64,000 nucleotides of DNA. Origin: Pandoraea pulmonicola (GTDB lineage: Bacteria; Pseudomonadota; Gammaproteobacteria; Burkholderiales; Burkholderiaceae). This document shows, one piece after another, positions 7,840-16,159 of this stretch. The DNA lies in assembly GCF_000815105.2 (NCBI RefSeq), contig NZ_CP010310.2, positions 5,704,001-5,768,000 of the forward strand, written 5' to 3'. Made by a program: the position numbers and the translations under genes. Numbering within the stretch: the first letter of the stretch is position 1; every line of letters starts with the position of its first letter. The notes under the pieces are model-generated. The model searched no databases. It was not told where the DNA came from and saw nothing but the letters and a program-made list of their open reading frames with translations.

Positions 7840-9226
7840 CCTGCGCGTCAGACTGCTGATGTGGCTGATGTTGCCGCTCTCGCTCTACATCGGCGCGAGC
7901 GCATGGCTCGCCTATCGCAGTGCGCGCGACACGGCCGAGCTCGTGCAGGACCGGGCGCTGCTCACGTCGGCGCAGGTGATCGCCGGCGAACTGACGTGGG
8001 TCGACGGGGCGCTGCGCGCGAGTGTGCCGCCCTCGGCGCTGGAGCTCTTCGCCTCCCCGGCGCGCGACCGCGTGTTCTATCAGGTCATCACCGAAGACGG
8101 CCGACTGCTCGCCGGACCACCCGACTTCCCGCATCCGCCGCTCTTCCCGCCGTCCGTGCCCGTCTATACGGACATCACCTTCAACGGCGAAGCGCTTCGC
8201 GTGGTGAATTTCGTGCGCACGATGTACGACTCCGGCCAACCGCATCGGGTCGCGATCGTGGTGGCGCAAACCATGCACGCGCACGACGAGATGCTCGCGC
8301 AGTTGTGGGAGCCGTCGCTGCATCGCCAGATCGCGATGGCCGCGCTCGCCGCCATGCTGGTGCTCATCGGCCTGACCGTCGAATTGCATCCGCTCCTCCG
8401 GCTCAAGGACGAAGTGGCCGGACGCGCCCCCCAGGAACTGGTGCCGATCCGCGCCGGACAGTTGCAGACGGAGCTGCGCCCCATCGTCGATGCGATCAAT
8501 CTGTGCATCCAGCGCCTGTCGGCGCAGGCTCAGCAGCAACGCCGCTTCGTGGCCGACGCCGCCCACCAGTTGCGCACGCCGCTCACTCTCCTCGATACGC
8601 AATTGCAGTTCGCCGCCCAGCTCGACGATCGCGCGGCGCTGGCCGATGTGCTCGCCGCCATGCAGACGAGCAGCCGCGGGCTCGCCGACCTCACCAACAA
8701 GTTGCTGCTGCTCTCCCAGGCGGAGGCGGCCGACACGCCCGCGTTCTCGCGCTCGCGGGTCGATCTGGTGGCCGTGGCGGCCGGCGTGCTCGAAGAACTC
8801 GTCGCCCTCGCCCAGCGGCGCAACATCGACCTTGGACTCGAGACTGCCGACGCGCATGTCCGGGTGTCCGGCAACGGCGAACTCTTTCATGCGATGGTCA
8901 TGAATCTTGTCGACAATGCGATCCGCTATATCCATGAGGGCGGGCGCGTCACCGTCGCGATCGATCGCCAGGACGGCGCCGCGCGACTGCGCGTCATCGA
9001 CGACGGCCCCGGAATTCAGGCCGAAGCCCGCCAGCGGGTATTCGAACGGTTCTACCGCAACGCGCCCCCGGGACAGCCCGGCACAGGGCTCGGCCTCGCC
9101 ATCGTGAAAGAGATCGTGGCGGCCAGCCACGGCACCGTGGCGCTGGCCCCGGGTCAGGACGGGCGCGGCCTGATCGTGACGGTAATGCTTCCCATGGATT
9201 CGGAGACCGAAAGCAACGCTCTATGA
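7832..9226 (+). CDS. TctE-like membrane sensor histidine kinase
   Basis: A 464-residue kinase. TM1 is at about 7-27, a 2CSK_N-type extracytoplasmic domain spans about 28-165 (Pro-rich loop GPPDFPHPPLFPP near 95-108), and TM2 is at about 168-186. The H-box is DAAHQLRTPLTLL with His245, in the AHQLRTP form typical of TctE/QseC-type kinases. The ATPase domain has the N-box NLVDNAIRYI, G1 DDGPGI and G2 GTGLGLAIV. It is coupled to the regulator encoded just upstream. A HAMP domain is not obvious between TM2 and the H-box. Ligands of 2CSK_N sensors include organic acids; the ligand here is unknown. Confidence 0.9.
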   Translation: MLSLRVRLLMWLMLPLSLYIGASAWLAYRSARDTAELVQDRALLTSAQVIAGELTWVDGALRASVPPSALELFASPARDRVFYQVITEDGRLLAGPPDFPHPPLFPPSVPVYTDITFNGEALRVVNFVRTMYDSGQPHRVAIVVAQTMHAHDEMLAQLWEPSLHRQIAMAALAAMLVLIGLTVELHPLLRLKDEVAGRAPQELVPIRAGQLQTELRPIVDAINLCIQRLSAQAQQQRRFVADAAHQLRTPLTLLDTQLQFAAQLDDRAALADVLAAMQTSSRGLADLTNKLLLLSQAEAADTPAFSRSRVDLVAVAAGVLEELVALAQRRNIDLGLETADAHVRVSGNGELFHAMVMNLVDNAIRYIHEGGRVTVAIDRQDGAARLRVIDDGPGIQAEARQRVFERFYRNAPPGQPGTGLGLAIVKEIVAASHGTVALAPGQDGRGLIVTVMLPMDSETESNAL

Positions 9227-9595
9227 GAAAACGTGCCTTGCGTCTCGTCTCCGATGGAGCGCGCGGCATGCCCGTGCGCTCGCCTGAGAGGAATAACAAC
9301 CGTATGAAGTCCTTCGAAAAATTAAGGCACCGCAATTGTTTAGATCGAAAGTGTCGTTTGAAACATACGATCGACTGGATGCGCTAGGACAAACCCTGAT
9401 ATATTCGGGGTCTTCGCAGAATCCTCCTCAAGCAAGTGGAAACTTATTGATCCAAATCAAACAGTTACGCTTCGCTGTCAGCCATGCGGGTGCCCGCCGC
9501 ATGTAATTGTGACGAAATGTAAAGTTTGTTAAATTGCTTGTGGTCTCGCCGCGTGGGTTGCGGCACGGGACGTTTTCTCTCAGGGATTTGCCTCC
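9227..9595. other. 369-bp intergenic region upstream of the NarX-like kinase
   Basis: This stretch is noticeably more AT-rich than its neighbours. It contains the FNR-type box at 9447-9460 and a -10-like TGTAAT at 9502-9507, listed separately. A 27-codon ORF at 9304-9387 is possible but unsupported. Nothing else was identified. Confidence 0.6.
9447..9460. promoter_or_regulatory. FNR/ANR-type operator
   Basis: TTGATCCAAATCAA is a perfect match to the FNR-family consensus TTGAT-N4-ATCAA. Its centre (9453.5) lies about 60.5 bp upstream of a start point predicted from the -10-like TGTAAT at 9502-9507, with no recognisable -35. That is the geometry of a class I FNR-activated promoter, which suggests oxygen-responsive expression of the kinase-regulator pair at 9596-11133. 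Confidence 0.7.
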
Positions 9596-10477
9596 ATGCC
9601 GTATCTCGTCGATCCTGCCGCTCGGGCTGCGAGACGTCGCGTGTCGTTAGACGACGCGCTGCACGCGCGCGCCACGACGTCGGCATCGGATCAGGCCGCT
9701 GCTTGCGATGCGTCGTTGCCGATGGAGCCCGCGTCACGCGCGGGTGCGGCGCGTCCGCTCGCGCAGTCGGTGGCGCGCAAGATCGACGCCGCCCGCGAAG
9801 CCGAGCGCACGCGTCTCGCACAAGAGATGCACGACGGGCTGGGCGCTCACCTCACGGCACTGCAGTTGGCCGTCGCCCGTCTGGCGATGCGCCCACCCGC
9901 GGACGCCGCCGAATGGCAGTCCCTGTGCTCACGGATTCAGCATGCGGCAAGCGCCGCACAGGATGCGGCCGACGAACTCGTCGGCCGTAATCGTCCGCCC
10001 GCGCTCGACGCGGGCCTCGTCATGGCACTGCGCGCATGGCTGCGCGGCTTCGGCGAACAAAGCGGACTGACCTGCATCTGGCGCTGCGACGACGTAACGC
10101 GCGAGCGTGTCACGCGCCTCACTCCCGAAGCGGTGCTCGCGCTGTATCGCATCGCCCAGGAGGCGCTGACCAACGTTGCCCGACATGCCCGTGCGACGCG
10201 TGTCGTCGTGGCGCTCGACGGCAGTCACCGGTCACTTAAACTCACGATTTCCGACGATGGCTGCGGACTTGGCCGCGGCTCGCGTCGCAAGCAGGGACAT
10301 TTCGGATTGGTCGGCATGCGCGAGCGCTGTACGTCGCTCGGCGGCACACTACGTATTAGTGGTGTTCAGGGATCGGGAACGCTCGTGAGCGCCCGTCTTC
10401 CCTGGCACCAGATCCTGCCGACCCCCGCCGGGATTCAGACCCCGGAATCGCTCGCTCTTCACGGATACGCATCATGA
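9596..10477 (+). CDS. soluble NarX/DesK-type histidine kinase
   Basis: A 293-residue kinase of the HisKA_3 class. The dimerisation/phospho-acceptor motif is RTRLAQEMHDGLGAHLTAL with His79; the HATPase_c domain has an N-box (IAQEALTNVARHARA) and a G-box (ISDDGCGLG), followed by the GLVGMRERCTSLGG motif seen in NarX-type kinases. No membrane segment is predicted; the first 60 residues are Ala/Arg-rich without a known domain, so the input must be cytoplasmic or supplied by a partner. Its stop overlaps the regulator start by 4 bp (ATGA). The position next to fliC and an FNR-type box upstream hint at redox-linked control, which is inference. Confidence 0.85.
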   Translation: MPYLVDPAARAARRRVSLDDALHARATTSASDQAAACDASLPMEPASRAGAARPLAQSVARKIDAAREAERTRLAQEMHDGLGAHLTALQLAVARLAMRPPADAAEWQSLCSRIQHAASAAQDAADELVGRNRPPALDAGLVMALRAWLRGFGEQSGLTCIWRCDDVTRERVTRLTPEAVLALYRIAQEALTNVARHARATRVVVALDGSHRSLKLTISDDGCGLGRGSRRKQGHFGLVGMRERCTSLGGTLRISGVQGSGTLVSARLPWHQILPTPAGIQTPESLALHGYAS

Positions 10478-11133
10478 CGCTTAGAGTGCTCATCGTCGAC
10501 GACCACGCCATCGTGCGACAGGGCGTCCGGCAATTGCTCTCCGATAGCGGGAGCATCGCCGTCGTCGGCGAAGCCGATTGTGGCGCGGAAGCGCTGGAGA
10601 TGACCGACGCCGCGCAATGGGATATCGTCCTGCTCGATATTTCGCTGCCCGACACGAACGGTCTGGAAATTCTCAAGACCTTGCGACGCCGGCATCCACG
10701 CCTGCCGGTCATGATCTTCAGCATGTACGGCGAAGGTCAATTCGCGCTGCGCGCGCTCAAGGCCGGCGCCGCCGGCTACCTAAGCAAACGCTCGAACGCG
10801 CAGCAACTGGTCTCCGCCGTGCGACAAGTGGCGTCGGGCCGCAAGTACGTGAGCCCGATGGTCGCCGAAACGCTCGCCGACTATCTCGGCCCGGACGCCG
10901 ACCAGCCGCCGCACGAGCGTCTGTCCGATCGCGAGTACCAGACGCTGTGCATGATCGGTTCGGGCAAACGCCTCACCGATATTGCCAACGCGCTGTCGCT
11001 CTCGGTCAAGACGGTGAGCGTGTACCGCACGCGCCTGCTCGAGAAGATGCGCCTGAACAACAACGCCGAACTCACCTATTACGTGATGCAGCACGGCCTG
11101 GTCAGCGCCGAGATGGGGCCGGTCGGCGTCTGA
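10474..11133 (+). CDS. NarL/FixJ-family response regulator
   Basis: A 219-residue regulator. The receiver domain has VDDHAIVRQG at its start, the phospho-acceptor Asp55 in LLDISLPDTNG, and Lys in GYLSKRS. The C-terminal LuxR-type helix-turn-helix runs from about 147 (LSDREYQTLCMIGSG) through LSVKTVSVYRTRLLEKM. It is translationally coupled to the NarX-like kinase and is the obvious partner. Relatives include UvrY/GacA, NarL and RqpR. It ends about 510 bp upstream of fliC on the same strand, with a hairpin between them. The regulon is unknown. Confidence 0.88.
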   Translation: MTLRVLIVDDHAIVRQGVRQLLSDSGSIAVVGEADCGAEALEMTDAAQWDIVLLDISLPDTNGLEILKTLRRRHPRLPVMIFSMYGEGQFALRALKAGAAGYLSKRSNAQQLVSAVRQVASGRKYVSPMVAETLADYLGPDADQPPHERLSDREYQTLCMIGSGKRLTDIANALSLSVKTVSVYRTRLLEKMRLNNNAELTYYVMQHGLVSAEMGPVGV

Positions 11134-11210
11134 CGACGCTCACTGGCACCCCATCCCCCCGGCGCCCGCCGGGGACTCGATAGTGACCAGGCAGTGATTA
11201 AGTACTCACT

Positions 11211-11236
11211 ACGTGGCCCGCTTTTGCGGGCCACGT
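11211..11236 (+). terminator. hairpin, probable terminator of the NarX/NarL-like operon
   Basis: A perfect 11-bp stem (ACGTGGCCCGC / GCGGGCCACGT) with a TTTT loop lies about 80 bp after the regulator stop codon. It is followed by GCATTTCGG rather than a clean U-run, so termination may be partial. Confidence 0.55.
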
Positions 11237-11526
11237 GCATTTCGGGGGCCGGATCGCTCATTCGCGAAGAATTTCCACGACTGCGGAAAATTTTTTTGGC
11301 CGCCGCGGCGCATCGTCATCGGCTGGGAATCGCCCCCGTGCGGCGAGTCGCCGGCTGACCATCGCCTCACCTCTCAGAGCCTTACAGGATATGAATAGGC
11401 GGCAGATTGCCCCTTTCCTTGGCGGATCAATCGTGGAGGAATTTTGTAGACTGGCTCAATAGCGTTTTTCCGACATCGGCCTGCCAAGTCGATGGGGGTG
11501 GGCAAAGCATTTTGCGAAACCACCCT

Positions 11527-11553
11527 AAATTTTCCCAAAGCGCGTCCGATATC
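11527..11553 (+). promoter_or_regulatory. sigma-28 (FliA) promoter of fliC
   Basis: TAAATTTT (11527-11534), an 11-bp spacer and TCCGATAT (11546-11553) match the flagellar sigma-28 consensus TAAAGTTT-N11-GCCGATAA closely, including the core CCGAT. Transcription would start near 11560, giving an approximately 84-nt leader before the fliC ATG at 11644. Confidence 0.85.
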
Positions 11554-11643
11554 CCCTACAACGGCGGCTTTCGGCGATTGGCTGGTGAGCCAAAGTTACG
11601 GCGCTTAAGCCGGAGCCAAAAATTTTGGGAAAGGAGTGGCTAA

Positions 11644-13062
11644 ATGTCATCTGTCATCAATACCAACATCTTCTCGCTGGTTGCTCAACGTAACCTGAGC
11701 ACGTCGCAATCGGGCCTGCAGACCTCGATCACCCGTTTGTCCTCGGGCATGCGCATCAACAGCGCTGCTGACGACGCCGCTGGCCTCGCGATCACGGACC
11801 GTATGACGGCCCAGATCAACGGCACGCAGCAAGCTCAGCGCAACGCCAACGACGGCATCTCGCTGGTGCAAACCGCCGCGGGCGCCCTGTCGGCAATCAC
11901 CGATAACCTGCAACGCATCCGTACGCTGGCCGTTCAGTCGACCAACTCGACGAACTCGGCTTCGGACCGCGCCGCACTGGACCAGGAAGTCCAACAGCGT
12001 CTGGCTGAAGTGAACCGTCTGGCAACCCAGACGTCGTTCAACGGTCTGAACGTGCTCGACGGCTCGATGGGCACGGCGAACTTCCAGGTCGGCGCCAACG
12101 CAGGCCAGACCATCTCGGTCAACCTGCAACAAAGCATGACCATCGCCAGCATCGGTTCGGTCGCGCAAATGACCTCGGCCACCAACCCGTTGAGCTTCAC
12201 GGTCGCTGCCGCTGGCATCACCGTTCAACTGGGCGCCGGCGCGGCCGTCAACGTCAAGGCAGGCACGTACAACAGCTCGGCAGACCTGGCAACGGCCATC
12301 AACACCGCCGCACAAACGGCCGGTTTCACGGGCAACGTCGCTTCGGTCAACTCGGCCGGTGAAATCGCGATCACCAACACCGACCCGGCGCAAACGCTGA
12401 CGGTCGCCGGCGCCGACGCCACCACGCTGGGCCTGGCCGTCGCGGCTGCCGCCGCCGGTTCGACGACCACGTCGACCGCCGTAGCTTCCACGTTCTCGCA
12501 AACGCTGGCTGCAGGTGACCTGGTCCTGACCGTCAACGGCAAGGCCACGAACATCACCGGCAAGATGAACAGCGCCAGCGACCTGGCCAATGCGATCAAC
12601 TCGTCGAACAGCGGCGTGAACGCGTATGTCGACAACACGGGCGCAATGCACCTGAGCTCGGGTTCGTCGTTCCAGATCAGCGGCGCCACGGCGGCAACGC
12701 TGACCAAGCTGGGCCTGCCGACGGCAGCCACGACCTACGCCACGAGCGGCAGCCTGGCACAAGCCGACGTCAAGACGATCAACAGCGCCACGCTGATGCT
12801 CTCGCAGATCGACTCGGCCATCGGCACCGTCGACACGCTGCAATCGACCCTGGGCGCAATTCAAAACCGCTTCCAGTCGACGATCTCGAGCCTGTCGACC
12901 ACGACGCAGAACCTGACCTCGGCGCGTTCGGGCGTGCAAGACACCGACTACGCTGCGGAAACGGCCAACCTGACCAAGTCGCAGATCCTGCAACAAGCCG
13001 GTATCTCGATGCTGGCCCAGGCGAACCAACTGCCGCAACAAGTGCTGAAGCTTCTCCAGTAA
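11644..13062 (+). CDS. fliC: flagellin
   Basis: A 472-residue flagellar filament subunit exported by the flagellar type III system. The conserved D0/D1 N-terminal half (about 1-165) begins SSVINTNIFSLVAQRNLSTSQ and contains LSSGMRINSAADDAAGLAI; the C-terminal D1/D0 part (about 385-472) ends QANQLPQQVLKLLQ. The variable middle (about 170-375) is Ala/Thr/Ser rich and contains two flagellin-IN-type segments (for example VNVKAGTYNSSADLATAI and TNITGKMNSASDLANAI). There are no cysteines. It is transcribed alone from the sigma-28 promoter at 11527 and followed by a hairpin. No glycosylation genes adjoin it. Confidence 0.97.
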   Translation: MSSVINTNIFSLVAQRNLSTSQSGLQTSITRLSSGMRINSAADDAAGLAITDRMTAQINGTQQAQRNANDGISLVQTAAGALSAITDNLQRIRTLAVQSTNSTNSASDRAALDQEVQQRLAEVNRLATQTSFNGLNVLDGSMGTANFQVGANAGQTISVNLQQSMTIASIGSVAQMTSATNPLSFTVAAAGITVQLGAGAAVNVKAGTYNSSADLATAINTAAQTAGFTGNVASVNSAGEIAITNTDPAQTLTVAGADATTLGLAVAAAAAGSTTTSTAVASTFSQTLAAGDLVLTVNGKATNITGKMNSASDLANAINSSNSGVNAYVDNTGAMHLSSGSSFQISGATAATLTKLGLPTAATTYATSGSLAQADVKTINSATLMLSQIDSAIGTVDTLQSTLGAIQNRFQSTISSLSTTTQNLTSARSGVQDTDYAAETANLTKSQILQQAGISMLAQANQLPQQVLKLLQ

Positions 13063-13112
13063 GCGCCTGTTTGGCATGTGTGACACCCCGGCGGTAGCTT
13101 AGCCGGGCCGCC

Positions 13113-13146
13113 GGCGGCGCCCCCTTCACGAAGGTGGCGCCGCCGC
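13113..13146 (+). terminator. probable fliC terminator
   Basis: A long GC-rich stem (GGCGGCGCC-type arms with one mismatch, 13113-13126 and 13131-13144) with a CACG loop lies 50 bp after fliC. A run of seven T follows only about 20 nt later, so it may attenuate rather than abolish read-through into fliD. Confidence 0.55.
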
Positions 13147-13222
13147 AAGCATTACAAGGGCAGCATTTTTTTGTGTCGGCGTTTTGCGAGTTGAGCAACC
13201 CATTTTAGAGAGCGAGTAATTT

Positions 13223-15322
13223 ATGGCGTCCACTGGCAGCAGCACAACGGGTTCTATTTCGTCACCGGGTATCGGCTCGGGATTGAACGTGAATGACCTC
13301 GTCACCAGCCTGATGCAGCCGGCAACGAAAAAGCTCAATCTGCTCAAGTCGCAAGAGGCCAGTTATCAGACCAAGGTCTCGGCACTCGGCAGCCTTCAGT
13401 CGGCGCTGAGTGCGTTCCAGTCGTCGCTGTCGAGCCTGTCGTCGGCGTCGTCGTTTCTGCAGATGAGCGCCACGCCGGGCGATGCGTCCTATCTGACGGC
13501 TTCGGCCGACACCACGGCAAAAGCCGGCAGCTATACGATCAACACGACACAGCTCGCACAGGCGCAAAGCCTCTCGACGGCGGGCGTGTCGGATCCCGCC
13601 GCCTCCATCGGCAGCGGCGCCGCCACGAAGTTGACGTTCAGCTTCGGCACGATTTCGGGAGGAACGCTCGCCAACGGCTCGTACACGGGCGCGAGCTTCT
13701 CGCCGAACGCGCAGCAGGCCCCCTTCAGCGTCACGATCACGAACCAGAACAATTCGCTGCAGGGCATTCGCGATGCCATCAACGCGGCCAATGGCGGTGT
13801 GACGGCCACCATCGTCAACGACGGGAGCGCCACGCCGAACCGCCTGGTGCTGACCTCGACGCAGACCGGTCAGACCATGAGCATGAAGATCGACGTCGCT
13901 GCCGGTGGCGACGCGACCCTCACGAACATGCTGGCCTATGACCCTACCGGCACGCAGAATCTGACGCAGACCGCCGCGGGCCAGAACGCCACGCTGACGA
14001 TCAACGGCCTGACCGTGTCGAGCCCGACCAACACGGTGAAGAGCGCCGTGCAGGGCCTGACGATCAACCTGCTCAAGACCGGTTCGACCACCGTCAACGT
14101 CAGCAACAACGGCGACGGCGTCACCAAGGCCGTCAACGATTTCGTCTCCGCCTACAACACGCTGCATTCGGCCATCGGCAAGCTGACGTATTTCGACAAG
14201 GCGGGCGCCGCGCCCGGCAGCACCACGAACAACAACGGTCCGCTGATCGGCGACACGACCGTGCAGATGATCACGACGCAGATCCAGCAGATCCTGAACG
14301 GCAAGCTGCCGGGGGTCTCGGGGTCGGTACTGACGTCGCTCGCGGACATCGGCGTAACGTTCCAGGCCGGCGACGGCACCGGCAGCGCCACGGACACCTC
14401 GGGCCAGCTCGCGGTGGATTCGTCGAAGCTGCAAAAGGCCATTGCCTCGGGCGGCTTCGCCCAGCTCGCGTCGCTGCTCGCCACCAACGGCACGACCACC
14501 GACAGCCTGATCAACTACCAGGGTTCGAGCAGCAAGACGCAACCGGGTCAGTACGACGTGGTCATCACGCGCCTGGCGACGCAAGGCACGCTCACGTCGA
14601 ACGCGACGCTCGGCGCGAACACCATCATCGATGGCACCAACAACACGTTGACCGTGCAGGTCGACGGCAAGAGCACGTCCATCACCATACCGAACGGCAC
14701 CTACACGCCGGACAAGATGGCCGCCGCCTTGCAGGCCGCGATCAACGGCAACTCGCAGTTCGTCGCCAACGGATCGACCGTCACCGTCAAGCAGAACGGC
14801 GGCGTGCTGTCGATCACGTCGAACCGTTATGGTTCCGCCTCGAACGTGCGCGTCACGTCGGGCAACGCCATGGTCTCGCTGTTCGGCACGGGTGTACCGC
14901 CCAGCACCGACGGCGTGGACGTCGGTGGCTCGATCGGCGGCGTGATCGCCACGGGCAGCGGCCAGTCTCTGACCGGCGCGGCGGGTTCGCCGACCGACGG
15001 CCTCAAGATCCAGGTCACCGGCACCAATCTCGGCAATCGCGGCACCATCAAGTTCTCGCAAGGCTACGCGTCGCTGCTGTCGAACCAGGTCAGCAACTTC
15101 CTGAGCGCCAAGGGCGCGCTCAGCACGGCGCAGTCGAACCTGAACGCGAGCATCAAGCAGGTGCAGCAGCAAGAGAGCGACTGGCAGGACCAGATGACGC
15201 AGATGCAGAACCGTTACCTGGCACAGTTCACGGCGCTCGACGCGACCATGTCGAAGCTTCAGAGCACCAGCGACTACCTCAAGCAGGTGCTGGGCGGTTC
15301 GTCGTCCTCGTCGTCGAAGTAA
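13223..15322 (+). CDS. fliD: flagellar filament cap protein, long form
   Basis: A 699-residue FliD (HAP2), which caps the filament and folds incoming flagellin. The N-terminal signature ISSPGIGSGLNVNDLVTSLM (about 10-29) and the coiled-coil C-terminus (about 610-690: repeated Gln/Leu heptads, TMSKLQSTSDYLKQVLGG) are standard. FliD is usually about 450-500 residues; the extra length comes from flagellin-IN-like repeats and an inserted beta-rich segment at about 430-600 (QYDVVITRLATQGTL to DGVDVGGSIGG). It ends in a Ser-rich tail. It is followed 22 bp later by fliS. No sigma-28 promoter was found in the 160 bp upstream. Confidence 0.93.
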   Translation: MASTGSSTTGSISSPGIGSGLNVNDLVTSLMQPATKKLNLLKSQEASYQTKVSALGSLQSALSAFQSSLSSLSSASSFLQMSATPGDASYLTASADTTAKAGSYTINTTQLAQAQSLSTAGVSDPAASIGSGAATKLTFSFGTISGGTLANGSYTGASFSPNAQQAPFSVTITNQNNSLQGIRDAINAANGGVTATIVNDGSATPNRLVLTSTQTGQTMSMKIDVAAGGDATLTNMLAYDPTGTQNLTQTAAGQNATLTINGLTVSSPTNTVKSAVQGLTINLLKTGSTTVNVSNNGDGVTKAVNDFVSAYNTLHSAIGKLTYFDKAGAAPGSTTNNNGPLIGDTTVQMITTQIQQILNGKLPGVSGSVLTSLADIGVTFQAGDGTGSATDTSGQLAVDSSKLQKAIASGGFAQLASLLATNGTTTDSLINYQGSSSKTQPGQYDVVITRLATQGTLTSNATLGANTIIDGTNNTLTVQVDGKSTSITIPNGTYTPDKMAAALQAAINGNSQFVANGSTVTVKQNGGVLSITSNRYGSASNVRVTSGNAMVSLFGTGVPPSTDGVDVGGSIGGVIATGSGQSLTGAAGSPTDGLKIQVTGTNLGNRGTIKFSQGYASLLSNQVSNFLSAKGALSTAQSNLNASIKQVQQQESDWQDQMTQMQNRYLAQFTALDATMSKLQSTSDYLKQVLGGSSSSSSK

Positions 15323-15344
15323 GCCCGGTCACTGGGAATCGATC

Positions 15345-15779
15345 ATGTACGGTCAAAACGCAGCCAACGCCTACCGCAAAATCGGGCTTGAGACAGGCGT
15401 CATTGCCGCGAGCCCGCACGAGCTTATCGTGATGCTGTTCGACGGCGCCAAAGCGGCGCTCACGAAGGCACGCGTCCACTTCGAAGACGGCCGCATCGCC
15501 GATCGCGGACTGGCGCTCTCGAAAGCGATCGGCATCATCGGCGGCCTGCGCGACGGCCTCAATATGGAAGTCGGCGGGGAACTGTCCCGCAATCTGCGTG
15601 ATCTGTACGACTACATGGGGCGACGTCTGCTCGAGGCGAATCTCGAGAACGACGTGGCCAAGGTACGAGAAGTCGACACCCTGCTCGACACGATTGCATC
15701 GGCCTGGCGAGAGATCGCTCCGGCTGCCGGCACGGGTGCTCCCGCCGCTCAGGCGGGCACCGGAGTGCGCTATGAATGA
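15345..15779 (+). CDS. fliS: flagellin export chaperone
   Basis: A 144-residue FliS, the cytoplasmic chaperone that binds the flagellin C-terminus and keeps it unfolded for export. The family motif near the N-terminus is clear (YRKIGLETGVIAASPHELIVMLFDGA), here read in parts such as ASPHELIVMLFDGA at about 23-36, followed by a four-helix bundle with LRDLYDYMGRRLLEANL. The last 20 residues are a Gly/Ala tail. The stop codon overlaps the fliT start by 8 bp, in the usual fliD-fliS-fliT order. Confidence 0.95.
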   Translation: MYGQNAANAYRKIGLETGVIAASPHELIVMLFDGAKAALTKARVHFEDGRIADRGLALSKAIGIIGGLRDGLNMEVGGELSRNLRDLYDYMGRRLLEANLENDVAKVREVDTLLDTIASAWREIAPAAGTGAPAAQAGTGVRYE

Positions 15780-16110
15780 TGCTGCAACCTTGCTGAATTG
15801 CTACGAGAGTATTGCCGGTCTGACGGAGCGCATGCTCGGTGTGGCGCGCGAAGGGGATTGGGACGCGCTCATCGATCTCGAGGCGCAGTACCGTGCGCAG
15901 GTCGATGCGATCAAGCAGCTCGACGCCGCGCTGCCGCTCAGCGACGACGAGCGCGCGCGCAAGCACGCCATCATCCGCCGCATTCTGGCCGTCGACGCGG
16001 CCATCCGCGATCTCGTGGTGCCGCGTCTCGCGCATCTCGATGCCATGATCAACAGCACGCGCCGTCAACGTGCCCTGCACGAAGTCTACGGCCTGAACCT
16101 GGGTACCTGA
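15772..16110 (+). CDS. fliT: FliT-like flagellar export chaperone
   Basis: A 112-residue, highly helical acidic protein of FliT type. In enterobacteria FliT binds the cap protein FliD and, when free, inhibits FlhDC. The start is ATG 15772, inside the end of fliS (8-bp overlap). Sequence conservation in FliT is low, so the call rests on size, helix content (YRAQVDAIKQLDAALP; RRQRALHEVYG) and its position directly after fliS. Whether it retains the anti-FlhDC role here is unknown. Confidence 0.85.
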   Translation: MNDAATLLNCYESIAGLTERMLGVAREGDWDALIDLEAQYRAQVDAIKQLDAALPLSDDERARKHAIIRRILAVDAAIRDLVVPRLAHLDAMINSTRRQRALHEVYGLNLGT

Positions 16111-16159
16111 CGCGCGCCGCCCGGTAGCGCGTCTCGTCGCCCGCATTTCGGAGTAAGGC

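Larger units (their letters stand above)
11134..11643. other. 510-bp region between the NarL-like regulator gene and fliC
   Basis: It contains a strong hairpin at 11211-11236, the fliC sigma-28 promoter at 11527-11553, and an 83-nt leader with a small stem-loop (TTGGCT/AGCCAA, about 11578-11593) and a ribosome site AAGGAG at 11631-11636. A decamer ATGAATAGGC at 11391-11400 is identical to one in the flgB/flgA intergenic region. No convincing gene was found. Confidence 0.6.

Noticed and set aside
9304..9387. 27-codon ORF in the region upstream of the NarX-like kinase
   Set aside because: It has an ATG and a distant GAGAGG, but no hydrophobic or conserved feature; too short to support without comparison.
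11134..11643. Several 60-80 codon ORFs between the NarL-like gene and fliC
   Set aside because: They cross the fliC promoter or hairpin, have poor starts and no recognisable features.
11647..13086. 479-codon minus-strand open frame opposite fliC
   Set aside because: Antisense shadow; no domain, no ribosome site, and fliC is unquestionable.
13113..13166. Palindromes after fliC as part of a mobile element end or invertible promoter
   Set aside because: A simple hairpin without direct repeats, recombinase or second copy; terminator function is the simpler reading.
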